From Methylobacillus methanolivorans (lineage in GTDB: Bacteria > Pseudomonadota > Gammaproteobacteria > Burkholderiales > Methylophilaceae): a DNA stretch of 64,000 nt. Made by a program: the position numbers and the translations under genes. Under the pieces are notes generated by a model that saw nothing but the letters and a program-made list of their open reading frames with translations, made no database searches and was not told where the DNA came from. Within the stretch, counting starts at the first letter, position 1. The number at the start of each line of letters is the position of its first letter. Positions 1 through 10,318 of this stretch are shown here, one piece after another. The DNA lies in contig NZ_JAJAVF010000001.1 in the NCBI RefSeq assembly GCF_020531845.1, forward strand, positions 1 to 64,000, in the 5' to 3' direction.

Positions 1-34
1 GCTAGGTCGTCAGCAGGTTGACACTTTTGAAATG

Positions 35-64
35 AAAAAGGGTTAGCTTTTTAGCTAACCCTTT
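35..64 (-). terminator. Rho-independent terminator of tRNA-Lys
   Basis: A perfect 12-bp stem (37-48 with 53-64) has a 4-nt loop. Read on the minus strand it is followed by a T-run, which suits termination just downstream of the tRNA gene. The first 30 bases of the window show no other feature. Confidence 0.8.
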
Positions 65-72
65 GATTCTTT

Positions 73-148
73 TGGTGGGCCGTGCGGGACTCGAACCTGC
101 GACAAACGGATTAAAAGTCCGCTGCTCTACCAACTGAGCTAACGGCCC
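73..148 (-). tRNA. tRNA-Lys (UUU)
   Basis: Read on the minus strand, this 76-nt stretch folds as a complete cloverleaf. It has a GGGCCGT acceptor stem pairing with ACGGCCC, a D-arm with AGCTCAGTTGGTAGAGC, an anticodon loop CTTTTAA giving anticodon TTT, and a T-loop TTCGAGTC. The 3' CCA is encoded. A terminator hairpin follows about 10 nt downstream. It decodes AAA/AAG lysine codons. Confidence 0.97.
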
Positions 149-297
149 GTGAGATGAGACTCTCATCTCGGAAAGCGCGCAATTATGAAGAAAAGTGCTG
201 CTGACGTCAATGCTGGATTGTAAATTCTCTTAGTTTCAGGCCTAAAGAAAGGGATCGGTGTATGCAAGCCCATGGACGAAAAAGCATTTCCTGCTGG

Positions 298-1650
298 TTA
301 CCTCATGCCTGGAAAACGGCCCTGCATGCTCCGCATGATTTTGCTCATACCCCCCTTGGAGAACATTTTCATCATCTTCTGCACTTCCTCGAACTGGTTG
401 AGCAAGCGATTAACTTCCTGCACCTGTACCCCAGAGCCAGCGGCAATACGGCGCTTGCGTGTCGCCTTGATGATCTCGGGCTTGCGGCGCTCTAGTGGCG
501 TCATGGCATTGATGATGCCTTCGATGCGACGTAAAGCTTTATCGCCAGCCTCACTATTGACCTGGCCCATCATGCCGGAAATCTGCGCAGGCATTTTGTC
601 CATCAAGGAGCCCATGCCACCCATTTTGCGCATTTGCAGCATTTGCGCCTTAAAATCCTCAAGATCGAAATTCTTGCCCGACTTGACCTTGTCTGCCAGT
701 TTCTTGGCTTCTTCCAGGTCGACATTCTTCTGCGCCTGCTCAATCAACGAAAGCACATCGCCCATGCCCAGCACACGAGAGGCCATGCGTTCGGGGTGGA
801 ACAATTCAATACCATCCACTTTTTCGCTGACACCGATGTACTTGATCGGTTTGCCTGTCACGTGACGTACGGACAATGCCGCACCACCGCGTGCATCACC
901 GTCAAGCTTGGTGAGCACCACACCTGTCAACGGCAGGGTTTCACCAAAAGCGCGTGCAGTATTGACTGCATCCTGGCCCTGCATGGCATCGACCACGAAC
1001 AGGGTTTCAATTGGGTTAAGCAATTCATGTAACTGCTTGATCTCGGCCATCATGGCTTCATCAATACCCAGGCGTCCCGCTGTATCGAAGATCAGCACAT
1101 CATAAAAATGGCGTTTGGCGAAATCTAGTGCTTGCGCAGCAATGTCGGCGGGCTTTTGCGTGGCATTGGAATCAAAACAGTCTACTTCCAGGCTCTTGGC
1201 CAGGGTTTTCAACTGCTCGATCGCGGCTGGTCGGTAAACGTCGGCACTGGCCAGCAGTACTTTCTTTTTCTCGCTTTTCAGCAAGCGCGCCAGCTTGGCT
1301 GAGGTAGTGGTTTTACCAGACCCCTGCAAGCCAGCCATCAATACAATCGCGGGAGGATTGGTTGCCAGGTTGAGGCCAACATTCTGCTCACCCATGAGGC
1401 GGGTAAGCTCTTCGTGCACCACCTGGATGACAGCCTGGCCTGGCGAGAGGCTTTGCAGCACTTCACGGCCTACGGCGCGCTCCTTGACTTGGTTGACGAA
1501 ATCCTTGACCACTGGCAAGGCAACATCGGCCTCAAGTAAGGCCATGCGAACTTCGCGCATGGCATCGGTAATGTTGTCTTCGGAAAGTCGTGCATGCCCA
1601 CGCAGGGTTTTGACGACTTGTTGTAATCTGCTACTGAGGTTTTCAAGCAT
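298..1650 (-). CDS. ffh: signal recognition particle protein Ffh
   Basis: Ffh is the GTPase of the bacterial signal recognition particle. It binds 4.5S RNA and signal sequences of nascent membrane proteins and docks with FtsY at the inner membrane. The 450-residue product has the usual length. An N-domain four-helix bundle is followed by the G-domain, with GLQGSGKT at residues 107-114, DTAGR at 189-193 and TKLDGDARGG at 247-256. The C-terminal third is the methionine-rich M-domain (KMGGMGSLMDKM and a GGMSKIMRSMQGRFPGMR-like tail). The start is an ATG and the next gene upstream is divergent. Identification is secure. Confidence 0.98.
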   Translation of the reverse strand: MLENLSSRLQQVVKTLRGHARLSEDNITDAMREVRMALLEADVALPVVKDFVNQVKERAVGREVLQSLSPGQAVIQVVHEELTRLMGEQNVGLNLATNPPAIVLMAGLQGSGKTTTSAKLARLLKSEKKKVLLASADVYRPAAIEQLKTLAKSLEVDCFDSNATQKPADIAAQALDFAKRHFYDVLIFDTAGRLGIDEAMMAEIKQLHELLNPIETLFVVDAMQGQDAVNTARAFGETLPLTGVVLTKLDGDARGGAALSVRHVTGKPIKYIGVSEKVDGIELFHPERMASRVLGMGDVLSLIEQAQKNVDLEEAKKLADKVKSGKNFDLEDFKAQMLQMRKMGGMGSLMDKMPAQISGMMGQVNSEAGDKALRRIEGIINAMTPLERRKPEIIKATRKRRIAAGSGVQVQEVNRLLNQFEEVQKMMKMFSKGGMSKIMRSMQGRFPGMR

Positions 1651-1750
1651 GATGGCTACCGATAGCTACCGCACATGGATTAGCGTATGTGGAGTGCGGC
1701 TGCATGTTATAGTGTTGTGAATATATGAATTCTAACCCAACTCATCCCGT

Positions 1751-2560
1751 ATGATTGCGTTTCTGCCTTTTATTACCGCATTGATTTACCTCTTGGTGGC
1801 TACCAATTACTGGCGCCAGAGCAAAAACAATGGCACATCGGCACCCTCCAGCCCACTTTGGCCTTCCGGCTTGATTGCCGTTGGGTTGGTGTTGCATGCG
1901 CTCTCGCTATATTGCACCCTATTTTCACAGGGCCTGAATCTTAGCCTGACCAACGCCCTCTCAACCATTCTATGGCTCACGGTATTGATTTACTGGGTCA
2001 CCAACCTCAAGCACCACTTACATAGCCTGCAAGCTTTTGTACTACCTCCAGCTGCGTTCTTCGTGCTGTTACAGGCATGGCAGCCTGAGTCACATGTGAT
2101 TCCTTATGCTGACCAGCCCTTGTTTGTAGCCCACTTGGTCATTGCAATGCTGGCTTATAGCTTGCTCACTTTTGCCGCACTGCATGCCTTGCTGATGACA
2201 GCCGCCGAGCGCAAGCTGCACCAGAAATCAAGCTGGCTCAAACTGCCTGATTTCCCGCCGCTCATGACCATGGAGAACCTGCTGTTCCGCATCATTACGC
2301 TGGGATTTATCCTGCTGACGTTAACCTTGATCAGCGGCATGATGTTCTCTGAACTGTTGTTTGACCAACCGTTCCAGTTCAACCACAAAAATGTGTTCAC
2401 CATGCTCTCATGGCTGATCTTCGGTGGGCTGCTGTTTGGGCGCTATCGCTACGGCTGGCGCGGCAAGACAGCCGTGCGCTGGACACTAAGCGGGTTTGTA
2501 TTATTGTTGCTGGCATATGCGGGCAGCAAGTTTGTACTCGAAATCCTGCTGCACCGCTAA
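1751..2560 (+). CDS. ypjD: CcsA/YpjD-type cytochrome c assembly membrane protein
   Basis: This 269-residue polytopic membrane protein has about eight hydrophobic helices. It belongs to the CcsA/CcmC-like family, often annotated YpjD or cytochrome C biogenesis protein. It lies divergently from ffh, a neighbourhood usual for this gene in betaproteobacteria (known context). The family is related to haem-handling proteins of cytochrome c maturation, but the exact role of YpjD is not established. The conserved core (HLVIAMLAYSLLTFAALHALLM, then a segment with a further His) is near residues 128-150. ATG start; the gene stops 15 bp before the convergent HAD gene. Confidence 0.85.
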   Translation: MIAFLPFITALIYLLVATNYWRQSKNNGTSAPSSPLWPSGLIAVGLVLHALSLYCTLFSQGLNLSLTNALSTILWLTVLIYWVTNLKHHLHSLQAFVLPPAAFFVLLQAWQPESHVIPYADQPLFVAHLVIAMLAYSLLTFAALHALLMTAAERKLHQKSSWLKLPDFPPLMTMENLLFRIITLGFILLTLTLISGMMFSELLFDQPFQFNHKNVFTMLSWLIFGGLLFGRYRYGWRGKTAVRWTLSGFVLLLLAYAGSKFVLEILLHR

Positions 2561-2575
2561 CACGCCCTTATCGGC

Positions 2576-3238
2576 TCAACGTAGGCTGATAATAGGCCAG
2601 CCAGCCTGTTCAGCGTGCGCTTTCAATGTGGCATCAGGATCTACAGCCACGGGATTGTCCACCAACTCCATAAGCGGTAAGTCATTGTGGGAATCACTAT
2701 AGAACCAGGTAGTGTCAAAATCACTCAACGATTGTCCGCGGGCAGCCAACCACTCCTTGAGTCTAGTGATCTTGCCAGCCTGGAAACTGGGCGTGCCAAC
2801 CACCTTGCCGGTGAACTCTCCATTCACCTCTTCAGGCGTAGTGCCAATCAGGTTGTCGATGCCAAACGTCTTTGCAATCGGGCCTGTCACAAAGCTATTA
2901 GTCGCGGTAATAATCATTAACAAGTCACCGTTCTGGCGATGTTTCTCCACCAGCGCACGCGCCTTTTCGGTGATCATGGGCTGGATTTTCTCTTGCATGT
3001 ATTCGCGATGCAAGGCATCCAGCTCACTACGCGGATGCTCGCTCAAGGGCTTAAGCTGGAAATCCAGGAAAGCATAAATATCCAGCCGACCGGCTTTGTA
3101 GTCCTCGTAGAAAGCCAGATTTTTGGCAAGATGCTCTTGTTCGTTGAGCAATCCTTTGCTGATGAGGAACTGGCCCCACTGAAAATCGCTATCACCAGCC
3201 AACAGCGTGTTATCGAGATCAAACAATGCGAGTTGCAA
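2576..3238 (-). CDS. HAD-IB family phosphatase (SerB/CicA-like)
   Basis: A 220-residue haloacid dehalogenase superfamily hydrolase. Motif I is DLDNTLLAGD at residues 7-16, with the nucleophilic first Asp. Motif II is the Thr in ITATNS. The C-terminal DSHNDLPLM is the metal-binding motif. The helical cap between them is typical of subfamily IB, which includes phosphoserine phosphatase SerB and CicA. Related betaproteobacterial proteins have been named as phosphoserine or histidinol-phosphate phosphatases, so the substrate cannot be fixed from sequence. It is a single gene, convergent with the YpjD-type gene. Confidence 0.85.
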   Translation of the reverse strand: MQLALFDLDNTLLAGDSDFQWGQFLISKGLLNEQEHLAKNLAFYEDYKAGRLDIYAFLDFQLKPLSEHPRSELDALHREYMQEKIQPMITEKARALVEKHRQNGDLLMIITATNSFVTGPIAKTFGIDNLIGTTPEEVNGEFTGKVVGTPSFQAGKITRLKEWLAARGQSLSDFDTTWFYSDSHNDLPLMELVDNPVAVDPDATLKAHAEQAGWPIISLR

Positions 3239-3334
3239 AATGTTTCTCCATCTACGGCAAAATTGCTAGAGTTTAGCTTATGACACTTAAGTACGCGACC
3301 TTAAACCAGCCAATACCACCAGCCTCAGTGGGTC

Positions 3335-4003
3335 ATGAACTTACCTGATTACCTGGTACCGACAGCATGGCAGTGGATCGCCCACGCGTTGGCGCTGGCG
3401 CTGCTCGCTTATGCCTTCATCACGGCACCCTGGAAGCATTTAAGCACCTCCCCGTTACAACACGTTTTCCTGGGCTCTATCGTGGTGTTGATGCTGATCT
3501 GGAGCGTCAAGGCGGGCATACGCCCAGGCCTCAACATTCATCTCCTTGGCGCCACAGCTTTATGTCTGATGTTCCGCTGGCAACTGGCACTGATAGCACT
3601 GGCCCTGATTCTCGCTAGTGTCACCACTTTCGGCATGGCAGGTTGGCAATCCTTGGGGCTCAATTTTCTGATCATGGCGGCTATCCCGGTAGCCTTTAGC
3701 TACAACTTGTTTAGGTTGATCGACAGCAAGCTCCCCAACCACTTGGTCATTTACATCTTTGCCTGCGGCTTTGCTTGCGCAGGCCTCACCATTAGCCTGT
3801 CTGGCTTGGTCGCAGTCTTGGCTTTAAGTGCCATGCAGGTTTATCCAGCAAACTACTTATTCAGCAATTATCTGCCTTACTTCATCCTGATTGCCTGGTC
3901 CGAAGCGTTTCTCACCGGTATGGCCGTCACCTTGATGACTGCGTTTCGACCTCACTGGCTTGCCACGTTCAGTGACAAGCGTTACCTGAAGACCAAGCAC
4001 TAA
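3335..4003 (+). CDS. COG3235-type polytopic membrane protein (ECF permease-like)
   Basis: A 222-residue integral membrane protein with roughly seven hydrophobic segments and almost no soluble domain. It resembles the small family labelled energy-coupling factor ABC transporter permease / COG3235, distantly CbiM-like. The key segment is near residues 195-212 (IAWSEAFLTGMAVTLMTAFRP). No ATPase or T-component gene is adjacent, so cofactor or metal uptake is only suggested. It is a single gene ending in a strong bidirectional terminator. Confidence 0.65.
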   Translation: MNLPDYLVPTAWQWIAHALALALLAYAFITAPWKHLSTSPLQHVFLGSIVVLMLIWSVKAGIRPGLNIHLLGATALCLMFRWQLALIALALILASVTTFGMAGWQSLGLNFLIMAAIPVAFSYNLFRLIDSKLPNHLVIYIFACGFACAGLTISLSGLVAVLALSAMQVYPANYLFSNYLPYFILIAWSEAFLTGMAVTLMTAFRPHWLATFSDKRYLKTKH

Positions 4004-4025
4004 TCATCACTGATACACCAGCAAT

Positions 4026-4054
4026 AAAAAAGGCGCCTCCAAGGCGCCTTTTTC
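4026..4054. terminator. bidirectional terminator between convergent genes
   Basis: An 11-bp perfect stem (4027-4037 with 4043-4053) includes its own A-run and T-run. It therefore works in both directions, serving the membrane protein upstream on the plus strand and rnk on the minus strand. Confidence 0.88.
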
Positions 4055-4070
4055 ACATCTTATTCCACTT

Positions 4071-4487
4071 TTACAAATGAAAATCGCCCGCGGCTTCTGG
4101 CTGGTAATCAATCTCCAGAATCTTGTATTGACGTACACCACCTGGCATTGGCCAATCAATCACATCCCCAACACGGTACCCCAGAATAGCCGTCCCTAGC
4201 GGGGCGACTACTGAAATACGGTTTGCCGAAGCATCTGCATCGACAGGAAACACCAGCGTGCAATGCATTTCATGCCCATTCGCCTCGTCACGTAGCAACA
4301 CGCGCGAATTCATGGTCACTACATCTGCGCCGACCTGCTCGGAGGCGACCTCCTCACTACGCGCTAGTTCATCCTCAAGGCGGGCCAGGTTACCCACCTC
4401 TGGAAAACCGTTCTTGCGCAATTGCTCAATCATGGAAAACAGCCGGTCCATATCAAAACTTGTGACCTGGATTGCACCTTGCAACAT
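4071..4487 (-). CDS. rnk: nucleoside diphosphate kinase regulator Rnk (GreA/B-type C-terminal domain)
   Basis: At 138 residues this matches the Rnk family: an N-terminal helical segment (residues 1-50) followed by a GreA/GreB-like C-terminal FKBP-fold domain. The signature VFPVDADASANRISVVAPLG, then TAILGYRVGD, and a short acidic/Pro stretch MPGG are seen. Rnk proteins bind RNA polymerase but lack the long Gre coiled coil, and were named for an effect on Ndk levels. The gene is monocistronic, closed by the bidirectional terminator, and reads toward the COG3235-type gene. Confidence 0.88.
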   Translation of the reverse strand: MLQGAIQVTSFDMDRLFSMIEQLRKNGFPEVGNLARLEDELARSEEVASEQVGADVVTMNSRVLLRDEANGHEMHCTLVFPVDADASANRISVVAPLGTAILGYRVGDVIDWPMPGGVRQYKILEIDYQPEAAGDFHL

Positions 4488-4552
4488 GAGGATTCCTTTA
4501 CTTTTACCTTGATGACATCAATTATTGAGTTAATACCGCATTGTTCTGCTTG

Positions 4553-6085
4553 CTATACCTGCGGGTGCGCCCGCTCAGCATTGGCATGCAGCTTGTTAAG
4601 GCCATTGAGATAGGCTTTGGCCGAGGCGATCACGATATCGGTATCAGCACCCTGGCCGTTGACAATGCGCCCCCCCTTCGACAAGCGCACCGTCACCTCA
4701 CCCTGTGCATCAGTACCGCTAGTAATATTGTTGACGGAATAAAGCAGCAACTCGGCACCACTATTGACGATCTTCTCAATCGCCTTGAAGGCAGCATCCA
4801 CGGGGCCACCGCCCACTGCATCAGCTCGACGCTCAATACCATTTTCTGCCACAGTCACTTCAGCATGCGGAGTTTCCCCAGTCTGCGATGCGACATGCAG
4901 ATAACTCAGCTTGAAGCTTTCCTCATTGACCACGTTATCGCTGACAAGTGCCTGAATATCCTCGTCGAATATCTCGGACTTCTTGTCTGCCAACTCCTTA
5001 AAGCGCGCAAATGCTGCGTTAAGTGCATCATCACTTTCCAGGGTAATACCCAGCTCGGTCAGGCGGGTACGGAAAGCATTACGCCCGGAGAGTTTACCCA
5101 GCGTCAGCTTGTTAGCGCCCCAGCCTACATCTTCGGCACGCATAATCTCGTAGGTCTCGCGATGCTTGAGTACGCCATCCTGATGGATGCCGGACTCATG
5201 AGCAAAAGCATTTGCGCCTACAATCGCTTTATTGGGTTGCACAGGGTAGCCAGTGATGGTGGATACCAGCTTGGATGCAGTGACAATCTGCGTAGTATCG
5301 ATTGTGGTATCAAGCTGGAACACGTCACGACGTGTCTTCACGGCCATTACGACCTCTTCCAGGCTGGCATTACCCGCGCGCTCGCCCAGGCCGTTAATAG
5401 TGCACTCCACCTGCCGCGCACCAGCCAATACCGCAGAAAGTGAGTTGGCCACGGCCATGCCGAGGTCGTTATGGCAATGGGTAGACCATACTACTTTGTC
5501 AGCATCCTTCACGCGGGCAATGAGTTGTGCCATGCGCTCACCCCATTGTTGCGGTACGGAATAACCTACGGTATCCGGCACATTGATGGTCTTGGCGCCA
5601 GCCGCGACCACGGCATCGAACACCTGCACCAGGAAATCCATGTCGGAACGCACGGCATCCTCGGCTGAGAACTCAACGTCATCGGTATATTCCAGCGCCC
5701 ACTTCACCGCTTGCACGGCACGCTCCAACACTTGCTCTGGCGTCATACGCAGCTTGTTCTGCATGTGAATGGGGCTGGTTGCGATAAAGGTATGGATGCG
5801 GCGTTTCTTGGCAGGCTGGATAGCCTCACCTGCACGGCGAATATCATTTTCGTTGGCACGCGCGAGCGAACAGACGGTAGATTCGGTAATCGCCTCGGCA
5901 ATAGCGCGAATGGCATCGAAGTCTCCTGGGCTCGCCGCCGCAAACCCGGCCTCGATGACATTGACGCCCAACTTCTCCAGTTGACGGGCAATGCGCAGCT
6001 TCTCTTCCTTGGTCATGGCCGCGCCTGGGCTTTGCTCGCCGTCGCGCAAGGTGGTATCAAAAATGATGAGCTGGTTCTGTGTCAT
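4553..6085 (-). CDS. leuA: 2-isopropylmalate synthase
   Basis: LeuA condenses 2-oxoisovalerate with acetyl-CoA, the first committed step of leucine synthesis. The 510-residue length is the full long form. The catalytic TIM barrel opens with [13 protein letters not shown] at residues 9-21 and has the metal-binding STHCHNDLG. The C-terminal LeuA dimer/regulatory domain, which binds leucine for feedback inhibition in the family, occupies about residues 385-500. It is monocistronic. The 244-bp upstream gap to the divergent peptidase gene should hold both promoters; no leader peptide rich in Leu codons is evident there. Confidence 0.97.
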   Translation of the reverse strand: MTQNQLIIFDTTLRDGEQSPGAAMTKEEKLRIARQLEKLGVNVIEAGFAAASPGDFDAIRAIAEAITESTVCSLARANENDIRRAGEAIQPAKKRRIHTFIATSPIHMQNKLRMTPEQVLERAVQAVKWALEYTDDVEFSAEDAVRSDMDFLVQVFDAVVAAGAKTINVPDTVGYSVPQQWGERMAQLIARVKDADKVVWSTHCHNDLGMAVANSLSAVLAGARQVECTINGLGERAGNASLEEVVMAVKTRRDVFQLDTTIDTTQIVTASKLVSTITGYPVQPNKAIVGANAFAHESGIHQDGVLKHRETYEIMRAEDVGWGANKLTLGKLSGRNAFRTRLTELGITLESDDALNAAFARFKELADKKSEIFDEDIQALVSDNVVNEESFKLSYLHVASQTGETPHAEVTVAENGIERRADAVGGGPVDAAFKAIEKIVNSGAELLLYSVNNITSGTDAQGEVTVRLSKGGRIVNGQGADTDIVIASAKAYLNGLNKLHANAERAHPQV

Positions 6086-6329
6086 GGCCTGGATTCCATC
6101 AAGGTTTGGGGAGTTAAATGAGAGTTCAGCGTCTCAATAGGTATGGCTAAGCTGGGTAGGAGGAAATACTAGCGCGGGCCGCGCAGCATTAGGCTTGCCA
6201 GGGCCAGGAAGGCCCAAGCAACAGGAAAATCTGGATTTTGCCTGAAGGTTTGCATAGGTGATTGAATATAATTCTTTTCTCCACGCAAGGCAAGCCAACG
6301 CCTTGGCGCGCAGGCAAATTTGAGGCAGG

Positions 6330-7730
6330 ATGACAAACATCTCCCCCAATCAGTCACAGGCCAGCATGTCTCAACCGACCACTCCATTGCGTACCTTTTT
6401 CCGGCTTGGATTTCACAGCGCATTTTTCCACCGCATTCATGTCCGCAACCTACGCATTACGCCGGTACAACTATTGTGGCTGTTACTCATCACCACTGCC
6501 GCCAGTATTCTCATGGGGCGACTGGTCGTACCCGGCCCGGCGGAATTCTTCCCCAAGGCATTGCTCTGGGGCTGGATGATCACACTACTTATGCTCTGGC
6601 TGTGTTGGTATCTCAGCGACCATGCGCGTGAACGAGGCCTCAAGACACAGGCTGCCGCATTATTTGCCATCGGCACCACCCAGGCGTTGGTGCTGGATGT
6701 GCTCAGCACCGTTCTTTACATGGGGGTGATCCAGCCACTAGGCCTGGAAAGCAGCAGCTGGCATTGGGCACTATACATCGCCATGACTAGCTGGGCAGCC
6801 CTGGCGTTCTGGCTGCTGCTCACGCGCAGCACGCAAGTACCAGTCAAGCTGATCCTGCTGGCTGGCCTGTTTTCCTTTGGTGCGCCTGTCATCGTCCATC
6901 TTTCCCAGCCACCGATGTATTGGCAGCCCTATGAGGAAGAAAGTACCGTGGCAGAAAACATCCTGCAACTGACGCAAGAGAATCTTGAAACACAGCTACA
7001 ACTCGCCAACAAGCAACGGGCTGCCATCAAGCCACAACGTCCTGGCGTGGTTGATCTATTCAGCATCAGCTATGCCCCTTATGGCGATGATGAAGTGTTC
7101 TTGCGTGAGAGTAGCATGGTCAATGCTGTGCTCGAAGAGCGCTTCGATGCGAGCGGGCATATGCAGGAACTCGTCAACCATCCTGCCACCTTGGAAAGCC
7201 TGCCCTGGGCCAGCCTGGAAAACCTGGAGCGAGCCATCAACCGCGTCGCCGACCTCATGAACCCCGAAGAGGATGTACTGCTGGTTTACCTCACCTCGCA
7301 TGGCGCACAGAATGGCGAACTCAGCGCATCCTTGTGGCCGCTGGAAATGGATGCACTGACTCCGCAGGCCCTGAACCTCTGGCTGGACAAAGCTGGCATC
7401 AAGCACCGCATCATCGTCGTTTCTGCCTGTTATTCCGGTAGCTGGATCGCACCATTGCAGAATGACAACACCCTGATCATGACGGCAGCCGATGCAACAC
7501 ACACATCCTTTGGCTGCGGCAGCGGCTCTGAGCTGACATTCTTTGGTCGCGCCGTATTCAACGAAGCATTACGCGACACCGGCTCTTTCGAAGAAGCTTT
7601 CCAGCATGCATTGCCCATCATCCGCGAACGCGAGCAGCAAGCCGGAAAAACAGATGGCTATTCCAACCCGCAAATCTATATCGGAGACAAAATAAAACCC
7701 GTGCTGCAAGCCTTGCAACACGGGTATTAA
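6330..7730 (+). CDS. membrane-anchored C13-family (caspase-like) peptidase
   Basis: A 466-residue protein in two parts. Residues 45-195 contain about five transmembrane helices. The C-terminal part from about 235 onward is a soluble peptidase C13 domain (legumain/GPI8 clan CD fold). The catalytic dyad is visible as His324 in VYLTSHGAQNG and Cys367 in VVSACYSGSW, each after a hydrophobic beta strand as clan CD requires. Family members cleave after Asn or act as transamidases; bacterial members with membrane domains are poorly characterised. The topology places the domain either in the cytosol or the periplasm; it cannot be fixed here. Single gene, ATG start after GAGG. Confidence 0.85.
   Translation: MTNISPNQSQASMSQPTTPLRTFFRLGFHSAFFHRIHVRNLRITPVQLLWLLLITTAASILMGRLVVPGPAEFFPKALLWGWMITLLMLWLCWYLSDHARERGLKTQAAALFAIGTTQALVLDVLSTVLYMGVIQPLGLESSSWHWALYIAMTSWAALAFWLLLTRSTQVPVKLILLAGLFSFGAPVIVHLSQPPMYWQPYEEESTVAENILQLTQENLETQLQLANKQRAAIKPQRPGVVDLFSISYAPYGDDEVFLRESSMVNAVLEERFDASGHMQELVNHPATLESLPWASLENLERAINRVADLMNPEEDVLLVYLTSHGAQNGELSASLWPLEMDALTPQALNLWLDKAGIKHRIIVVSACYSGSWIAPLQNDNTLIMTAADATHTSFGCGSGSELTFFGRAVFNEALRDTGSFEEAFQHALPIIREREQQAGKTDGYSNPQIYIGDKIKPVLQALQHGY
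7689..7724 (-). terminator. terminator of pssA inside the opposing gene
   Basis: On the minus strand a stem (7698-7724, 6 bp plus 5 bp around one mismatch) is followed by TTTTATTTT. It lies 23 bp beyond the pssA stop codon and within the last codons of the convergent C13 peptidase gene. Confidence 0.7.
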
Positions 7731-7746
7731 ACAGGCAATCCTGAGA

Positions 7747-8559
7747 TTATGTGGAAGGCGGCGAATGGTCGACGGATGCGATCTTGGATGTGCGCTTGCT
7801 CCATAACCACATCACATAGCCAGAAACCCCATACACGAGGAATACGGCAAACAGTACCTCGGGCGGGCTGTATGAAATCAGCACAAAAGCCAGCACGATC
7901 AGCAAAATGACAACAAAAGGCACACTGCGACGCAGATTGATATCCTTGCCACTGTAATAGCGCAGGTCACTCACCATGGACAGCCCGGCAAACAGCGTGA
8001 TGGCCCATGCCACCCACTGCATCTTCACCGCATCGAAAAACACCTCGGTGCCGCTCACTTGATTTTCATACGACACCCACACCAGGCCAGCCAGCAACGC
8101 CGCAGCTGCGGGGCTAGGCAGGCCCTGGAAGTAACGCTTATCGCTCTCATCGAGCTTGGTATTGAAGCGCGCCAGGCGCAAGGCTGCCCCGGCACAATAA
8201 ATGAAGGCTGCGATCCAACCCAGTTTGCCTAGCGGCTTGAGCGCCCAGACATACATTACCAAGGCGGGAGCGACGCCAAACGAGACCATGTCAGACAAGC
8301 TATCGTATTCAGCGCCAAAAGCACTCTGCGTATTGGTCATGCGTGCCACGCGACCATCCAGACCATCAAGCACCATGGCAATAAAAATCGCCACGGCAGA
8401 ATGCTCAAAATTGCCATTCATTGCCTGCACGATGGCGTAAAAACCCGCGAACAAGGCCGCACTGGTGAACAGATTGGGCAACAAGTAAATACTGCGCTCA
8501 CGCAAGCCTGATTCCATGAACGAACCACGGCGGCGCGGGCGGTTGGGAAGATCAGCCAT
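7747..8559 (-). CDS. pssA: CDP-diacylglycerol-serine O-phosphatidyltransferase
   Basis: PssA makes phosphatidylserine, precursor of phosphatidylethanolamine, at the inner membrane. The CDP-alcohol phosphotransferase signature DGLDGRVARMTNTQSAFGAEYDSLSD fits the DGx2ARx8Gx3Dx3D motif, with all Asp residues present. About eight hydrophobic helices follow. I chose the ATG at 8557-8559 (MADLPNRPRRRG) because it fits the family N-terminus. A longer frame begins at a GTG at 8616 and would add 19 residues. The tail after residue 255 is Lys/Arg/Ser-rich and probably cytosolic. Confidence 0.93.
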   Translation of the reverse strand: MADLPNRPRRRGSFMESGLRERSIYLLPNLFTSAALFAGFYAIVQAMNGNFEHSAVAIFIAMVLDGLDGRVARMTNTQSAFGAEYDSLSDMVSFGVAPALVMYVWALKPLGKLGWIAAFIYCAGAALRLARFNTKLDESDKRYFQGLPSPAAAALLAGLVWVSYENQVSGTEVFFDAVKMQWVAWAITLFAGLSMVSDLRYYSGKDINLRRSVPFVVILLIVLAFVLISYSPPEVLFAVFLVYGVSGYVMWLWSKRTSKIASVDHSPPST

Positions 8560-8583
8560 TCCTAGAGTGTCCTCGATATATAG

Positions 8584-9843
<1,260 letters not shown>

Positions 9844-9932
9844 TCCAGTGCAAGTGTCACATTATGTTACAATTTTCGGCTAATATTTTGCGCTTCAAGT
9901 ATTTCACCCTTAGATAGAAGAAAGGTTTACCC

Positions 9933-10253
9933 GTGTTAATTGCCTCTGCGTACGCTGCTGATGCAGCTCAGGCCACTCCAGACTGGACTAGCTTCCTGCC
10001 CTTGATCGTCATTTTCGTGCTCTTCTGGTTCATGCTGATCCGCCCGCAAATGAAGCAAGCCAAGGAGCAACGCAAACTAATCGAAGCCCTGCAAAAGGGT
10101 GACGAAGTCACCACCAGCTCCGGTATTGTTGGCCGTATTACCAAGGTAGGCGAAGGATATGTCAGCCTGGAAATTGCACCAGAAACTGTCATTACCGTGC
10201 AAAAGCACACTGTGCAAACTTTGCTGCCCAAGGGCACGATCAAGGCACTGTAA
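9933..10253 (+). CDS. yajC: preprotein translocase subunit YajC
   Basis: A 106-residue small inner-membrane partner of SecDF. One transmembrane helix (about residues 20-38) is followed by the conserved LIRPQMKQAKEQRKLIEAL and the cytosolic basic domain with GDEVTTSSGIVGRI. The start is a GTG preceded by AGAAAGG. It begins the yajC-secD-secF set and reads through to secD after a 65-bp gap. Confidence 0.95.
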   Translation: MLIASAYAADAAQATPDWTSFLPLIVIFVLFWFMLIRPQMKQAKEQRKLIEALQKGDEVTTSSGIVGRITKVGEGYVSLEIAPETVITVQKHTVQTLLPKGTIKAL

Positions 10254-10318
10254 CCTGCTTACCCTGACTTGAATCACGATCTTTAACATCACTGAAACAC
10301 TGAAATGCGAGCTGCTTC

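Noticed and set aside
4541..5443. 300-codon open frame opposite leuA
   Set aside because: It is a shadow of the highly conserved leuA on the other strand and has no recognisable protein features.
6086..6329. Leucine attenuator leader before leuA
   Set aside because: I found no short frame with a Leu codon run followed by alternative hairpins on the minus strand; only scattered GC-rich inverted repeats.
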